Source: Lodderomyces elongisporus
Lineage: Eukaryota > Ascomycota > Pichiomycetes > Serinales > Debaryomycetaceae
NCBI RefSeq assembly: GCF_030384665.1
Contig: NC_083674.1
Coordinates: 558,001 to 622,000 of the forward strand
Length of the DNA stretch: 64,000 nt
Direction: 5' to 3'
In this document: piece after piece, positions 60,592 to 64,000 of the stretch
Layout of the letters: each line of letters opens with the position of its first letter
Position numbering within the stretch: the stretch's first letter is position 1
Notes under the pieces: generated by a model
What the model was told of the DNA's origin: nothing
What the model saw: the letters and a program-made list of their open reading frames with translations, nothing else
Databases searched by the model: none
Made by a program: the position numbers and the translations under genes

Positions 60592-61737
60592 ATGAAGGGT
60601 TCAACTAGGCTTTTTTTTCGCTTAAGCCAGCCCATTTTGAAAAATGAAGATTATATTACCTCGAAATATAGACACTTGAAATCTGAATACAAAACTCCCA
60701 AATATCCACTCGTTTTGTGCCACGGGTTCTCTGGGTTTGATAAATTGACACTTTTTGCCAAACCACAATTGGCTTTTGATCAAGCTATTCTGGCAGCAGA
60801 GCAGTTGAAGAAATCCAGCGAGGAGAAGAGAAGAGAAAAGGAGCATAATCAGGCTCAGCTGTTGATCTCATTGAGTTATTGGCGTGGTATTCAGGAGGCA
60901 TTGGAGAATCTAGGGTCCACTGTTTTCATAGCAAAAGTTCCTGCATTTGGAGATATCAAAAGCCGAGCAATAAGTTTAGACAAGTTTATCACTAAGCAAT
61001 GTAAGATACTTCGTGAGTCCGAGTCAAAGAAAAGTATTTATAATGACGAGAAACACAAGAACGAAGCTGATCCAAGAACATTTAAGCAGAAAAATCAACC
61101 TATAAAGATTAATCTCATAAGCCATTCAATGGGAGGTCTCGATTGTCGATACCTTATATCCAAGGTGCATCGCAAAGATGAAATATATAGAATTGTTTCA
61201 CTAACTACAATTTCAACTCCACACCATGGTTCAGAAGTTGCTGATTTTATAGTTGACCAAGTGGGCCAGAATTCCGTTCTCGAACAGATATGCCCGAGAT
61301 CGATATACGAATTAACGACAAAAAAGATGAAGGAATTTAACAAGGATGTAGTGGATGTCCCCAATGTGAAGTATTTTTCATTTGGAGCTAAATTCAACCC
61401 CCGATGGTATAATTTATTTAACGTTACATGGCTTATTATGAAACACGAAATTGAAAAGAATGCTTCCAAAAAGGCATTAAAAGAAGACAAGACACGAGCA
61501 AACAATTGTATTGACAAGAACAAGTTGATTGATAATGATGGTTTGGTAAGCGTGGAGAGCTCCAAATGGGGGCAATATATTGGTACTTTGGATAACGTTG
61601 ATCATCTAGATTTGATAAACTGGACAAATCAGGCGAGGTTGGAATTCGACAAACTTATGTGGGCACAGGACCCTCCGTTCAACCCAATTGCTTTGTACTT
61701 GGACATTGCAGATAAACTTGCTCATAGAGGTTTATAG
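60592..61737 (+). CDS. TGL2: Tgl2-type triacylglycerol lipase
   Basis: Alpha/beta-hydrolase of the bacterial-lipase-like branch represented by S. cerevisiae Tgl2, a mitochondrial lipase of 326 residues. From the ATG at 60592 the product has 381 residues. Oxyanion block LVLCHGFSG near 41-49; nucleophile elbow SHSMGG with catalytic Ser179; the region STPHHGSEVADF; the catalytic Asp in DNDGLVSV and His in NVDHLDL near 345. The N-terminus is weakly basic, compatible with mitochondrial import. A charged insert lies at about 145-165. It is tandem with COQ6 (434-bp gap), and no shared regulation is visible. Confidence 0.88.
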   Translation: MKGSTRLFFRLSQPILKNEDYITSKYRHLKSEYKTPKYPLVLCHGFSGFDKLTLFAKPQLAFDQAILAAEQLKKSSEEKRREKEHNQAQLLISLSYWRGIQEALENLGSTVFIAKVPAFGDIKSRAISLDKFITKQCKILRESESKKSIYNDEKHKNEADPRTFKQKNQPIKINLISHSMGGLDCRYLISKVHRKDEIYRIVSLTTISTPHHGSEVADFIVDQVGQNSVLEQICPRSIYELTTKKMKEFNKDVVDVPNVKYFSFGAKFNPRWYNLFNVTWLIMKHEIEKNASKKALKEDKTRANNCIDKNKLIDNDGLVSVESSKWGQYIGTLDNVDHLDLINWTNQARLEFDKLMWAQDPPFNPIALYLDIADKLAHRGL

Positions 61738-62090
61738 AATTTTGGATTAGGATTACCGAAAAGTTGGTTTCTTAGAGTTGAAATCATATTTATATATCTA
61801 TATCCATATCCATATTGTACTTTACCCTTTCGCATCCTTTAAATTTATTTAGTTTTGCTTTCTTTCACTTTCTTTCTTTGCCAACGACTGTTTTAATTTT
61901 CTTTTTTTTTTTTTGATTATTTGCTTTAACTTTGTTTTCTGTTTTTGTTTTCTGTTTTTGTTTTCTGTTTTCTGTTTTCTGTTTTTGATTTTTTTTTTAA
62001 TTTTTGGGCTATTTCAAATTGGCATCTACCGCTTAGTAACTTTAGTAACCTGACGACCTTGATCAATAGCCAAAAGACTTAAAAAAAATA
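61738..62090. other. convergent intergenic TGL2/aldehyde dehydrogenase
   Basis: 353 bp of 3' flank with a tandem GTTTTC/TGTTTT-type array at 61934-61988. No gene is seen. Confidence 0.6.
61934..61988. repeat. GTTTTCTGTTTTT-type tandem repeat
   Basis: Alternating GTTTTCT and GTTTTT units, about 7-8 copies. Confidence 0.85.
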
Positions 62091-63542
62091 CTACTCATCG
62101 ATAGTGATGGTTTTAACAAACATGAATTCGTCCATTCCCCATTGACTATTGAATCTTCCGCTTCCACTCGACTTGACACCACCGTGGGGTACAGTTGGTT
62201 CATCATGTATAGTGGGGGAGTTTATATGGACGCCGCCAATTTCCAATTTCTTAGCTAATTTCAATGCTCCAATTGTGTTTTTGGACCAAATGGAAGCTTT
62301 TAACCCAAACTCGTGTTCATTAACCTCTTTTACAACATCATAAACATTTGCAAACGTGTGTAGAGTGAAAACGGGTCCAAAGGACTCCGTGGAATTAATT
62401 TTCATCTCGGCGGTAACATTCTCCAAGATCAATGGAGGAATAATGTTTGATTTTAATATGACATCTCTACTATAGTCTCCAAAAACAAGCTTGGCACCCT
62501 TGGCGATAGCATCGTCGACCAACTCCAAAACTTTGTCTCTACCGAGACTATCTCGTTGACTGATTTTGTGGTCTTTATCCTCCACCATGTGGGATGCAAC
62601 ATCTTTCAAGACATTTTTGAATTCGTCATAGACGGAATCGTCAACAAACACCTTATCGGTGCTCATGCAAATCTGACCTTTATGGGCCCATGCCGAGAAT
62701 AGGATCTTTCCCGCAGCACTTTGCAAATCTGCATCTTTCAAGACAATAGATACGTTCTTACCACCCAACTCCAAAATATAAGGTATCAAGTGTTTAGCAC
62801 ATTGCTGTGCAACAATGGTTCCAACAGCTGTTGAGCCAGTGAAATTGACTTTTCTAATCGCGCCAGAGGCCAAGATCAGCTCCAAGAATTTGGGATTATC
62901 CAGAGGAGCCACATGGACCAATTGCAATGCCTTTGGTGGTACTCCAGCTTTCAAAAAGCATCTCACCAATAAGTCGGAAGCTTTTGGCGATTTCTCACTG
63001 GACTTGACAATCACTGAGCAGCCGGCAGCTAGTGGAGCACAAATGGACCTCGTACCTAAAATGATAGGTGCATTCCAGGGAGATATAGACAACACAGGGC
63101 CAATTGCGGTCTTTATCGTCATTGCAAGATCGTTATGGCCCGATTGGACTATTTGGCCTTCTGGTCTTGACAACTGTGAGGCATACTCATCAATTTGAGC
63201 AATCGAGCCTTCAACGTTGAAGCCAGCAAACCAACCTGGCCCACCAATTTCTAAATGTGAGTTTATAAATTCGTCTTTTTGGGCTCTCATGAGCTCAATG
63301 GTCCTTCTGAAAATCGAAGCTCTTTCAGAAGTTGAAAGATCCGTCCATTGGTGAAAACCTTCTTTTGCATTCTCGGCTAAAGATGAAATGTTCGTATCTG
63401 TGATTGAAAATTGGGAAAAATGGTGCAAGATATCATCTGGGTTAGTATGATGTTTGACAGCATATTTCTTGTCCTCTGGATGGAATGTATCAACGCCATT
63501 GATAATCGATGGCAACACATTATCGGTAGACGTTGTGGTCAT
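62091..63542 (-). CDS. aldehyde dehydrogenase, NAD(P)-type, vanillin/salicylaldehyde-dehydrogenase-like
   Basis: A 483-residue class-3-fold aldehyde dehydrogenase. Motifs: SPWNAPIILGTRSICAPLAAGC, KSSEKSP (cofactor Lys region), FTGSTAVG, the general base Glu in ELGGKN (near residue 265), and the catalytic Cys in GQICMSTDKVF (near residue 292). The conserved ESFGPVF near 390 is present. The Met after the catalytic Cys and the overall pattern look most like the vanillin or salicylaldehyde dehydrogenase group, but substrate cannot be read from sequence. There is no mitochondrial presequence (MTTTSTDNVL). The start is the ATG at 63542. It is the last complete gene in the window. Confidence 0.9.
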   Translation of the reverse strand: MTTTSTDNVLPSIINGVDTFHPEDKKYAVKHHTNPDDILHHFSQFSITDTNISSLAENAKEGFHQWTDLSTSERASIFRRTIELMRAQKDEFINSHLEIGGPGWFAGFNVEGSIAQIDEYASQLSRPEGQIVQSGHNDLAMTIKTAIGPVLSISPWNAPIILGTRSICAPLAAGCSVIVKSSEKSPKASDLLVRCFLKAGVPPKALQLVHVAPLDNPKFLELILASGAIRKVNFTGSTAVGTIVAQQCAKHLIPYILELGGKNVSIVLKDADLQSAAGKILFSAWAHKGQICMSTDKVFVDDSVYDEFKNVLKDVASHMVEDKDHKISQRDSLGRDKVLELVDDAIAKGAKLVFGDYSRDVILKSNIIPPLILENVTAEMKINSTESFGPVFTLHTFANVYDVVKEVNEHEFGLKASIWSKNTIGALKLAKKLEIGGVHINSPTIHDEPTVPHGGVKSSGSGRFNSQWGMDEFMFVKTITIDE

Positions 63543-64000
63543 TCTCTCTTCAATTCTGTTTATTTGTTTTATTTATTTCTTTATCTATTTATTTTTTTTC
63601 TTTTTTTTTTTTGCAAATGTGCTTGTTAGTCCACCCTTGTTTATTGTTTTCTTCTTATTTGTGTAATGAAGATTTGGGTTATCGATACCGCTTGGTTTGG
63701 GGTTGATATAATTGCTTTTGCAAAAATAAACCGATTTGCAGATTTCTCAACAAATATGCAATCGAAATTCAAGTCAAGAAAGGGACATTTGCCTCGACTT
63801 ATATGTGTTTGTCAAAAAGGTGCCAAATAAATTGGAAATAAATATTCAAAAAAATAAATAATAATAATGAAAAAAAATAAGTGTACAAACAAAGAACCAG
63901 AAGCTTTACTTGTTTGACGGAATGGATTGTAGCTTTATTTACAAACCATCTATGCTGTTGTGGCTCAAAATTTGCCAAAATGAAAAACAGAAAGTAAAAT
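63543..64000. other. aldehyde dehydrogenase promoter, right edge
   Basis: 458 bp with T-rich runs at 63560-63615. No start of another gene is seen before the edge. Confidence 0.5.

Overview
This 64 kb window is nuclear DNA from a budding yeast, most probably a CTG-clade (CUG-Ser) species of the Candida/Lodderomyces group. Lodderomyces elongisporus is my best guess. The basis is AT-rich intergenic DNA full of poly(A/T) runs and microsatellites, compact and mostly intronless genes, budding-yeast gene content, and rare introns with near-perfect GTATGT/TACTAAC/YAG signals. The species call comes from protein family resemblance and compositional style, not from a search. CTG codons are probably read as Ser, so any Leu at a CTG codon in a standard-code translation should be treated as Ser.

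I support 27 protein genes. One of them, an Aro80-like zinc-cluster factor, is cut by the left edge. Two genes have coding introns: CDC12, and the SRAP-domain DNA-repair protein, whose catalytic Cys2 sits on a 27-nt first exon. BMH1 shows a strong branch point and 3' splice site upstream of its ATG, so it probably has a 5'UTR intron. Several genes have an open frame upstream of the first usable ATG. For these I chose the first ATG that gives a family-like N-terminus.

Layout. 1-11.1 kb: four minus-strand genes (ARO80-like, CDC12 septin, BMH1 14-3-3, ARX1 60S export factor). 12.4-22.8 kb: a YjbQ-family enzyme, SPP1 (COMPASS) on the minus strand, then MGS1, the SRAP protein, RSM24 and NGG1 on the plus strand. 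23-34.5 kb: MAS1(-), ARP7(+), then EHD3, ATG21, SEC62 and RLI1, all minus. 34.5-37.5 kb: a 3 kb gene-free stretch between the divergent RLI1 and CHD1. 37.5-48.7 kb: CHD1, PAB1 and TPS2, all plus. 49-64 kb: EHT1-like esterase(-), ROD1-like arrestin, an unrecognised protein, a small heat-shock-like protein, SUA7 (TFIIB), COQ6, TGL2-like lipase (all plus), and an aldehyde dehydrogenase (-).

Functionally this is core housekeeping gene content: chromatin and transcription (SPP1, NGG1, ARP7, CHD1, SUA7), translation and ribosome biogenesis (ARX1, RLI1, PAB1, RSM24), mitochondria (MAS1, EHD3, COQ6, probably TGL2), secretion and autophagy (SEC62, ATG21), genome maintenance (MGS1, SRAP protein), cytokinesis and signalling (CDC12, BMH1) and stress carbohydrate metabolism (TPS2). 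There is no clustering by pathway, and I saw no tRNA, rRNA, transposon, CRISPR array or virus-like sequence that I could support. I did not find a clearly new biological system. The best leads are the A-rich PAB1 leader with its in-frame upstream AUG, the BMH1 leader intron, the tiny catalytic first exon of the SRAP gene, and the unrecognised 380-residue protein.
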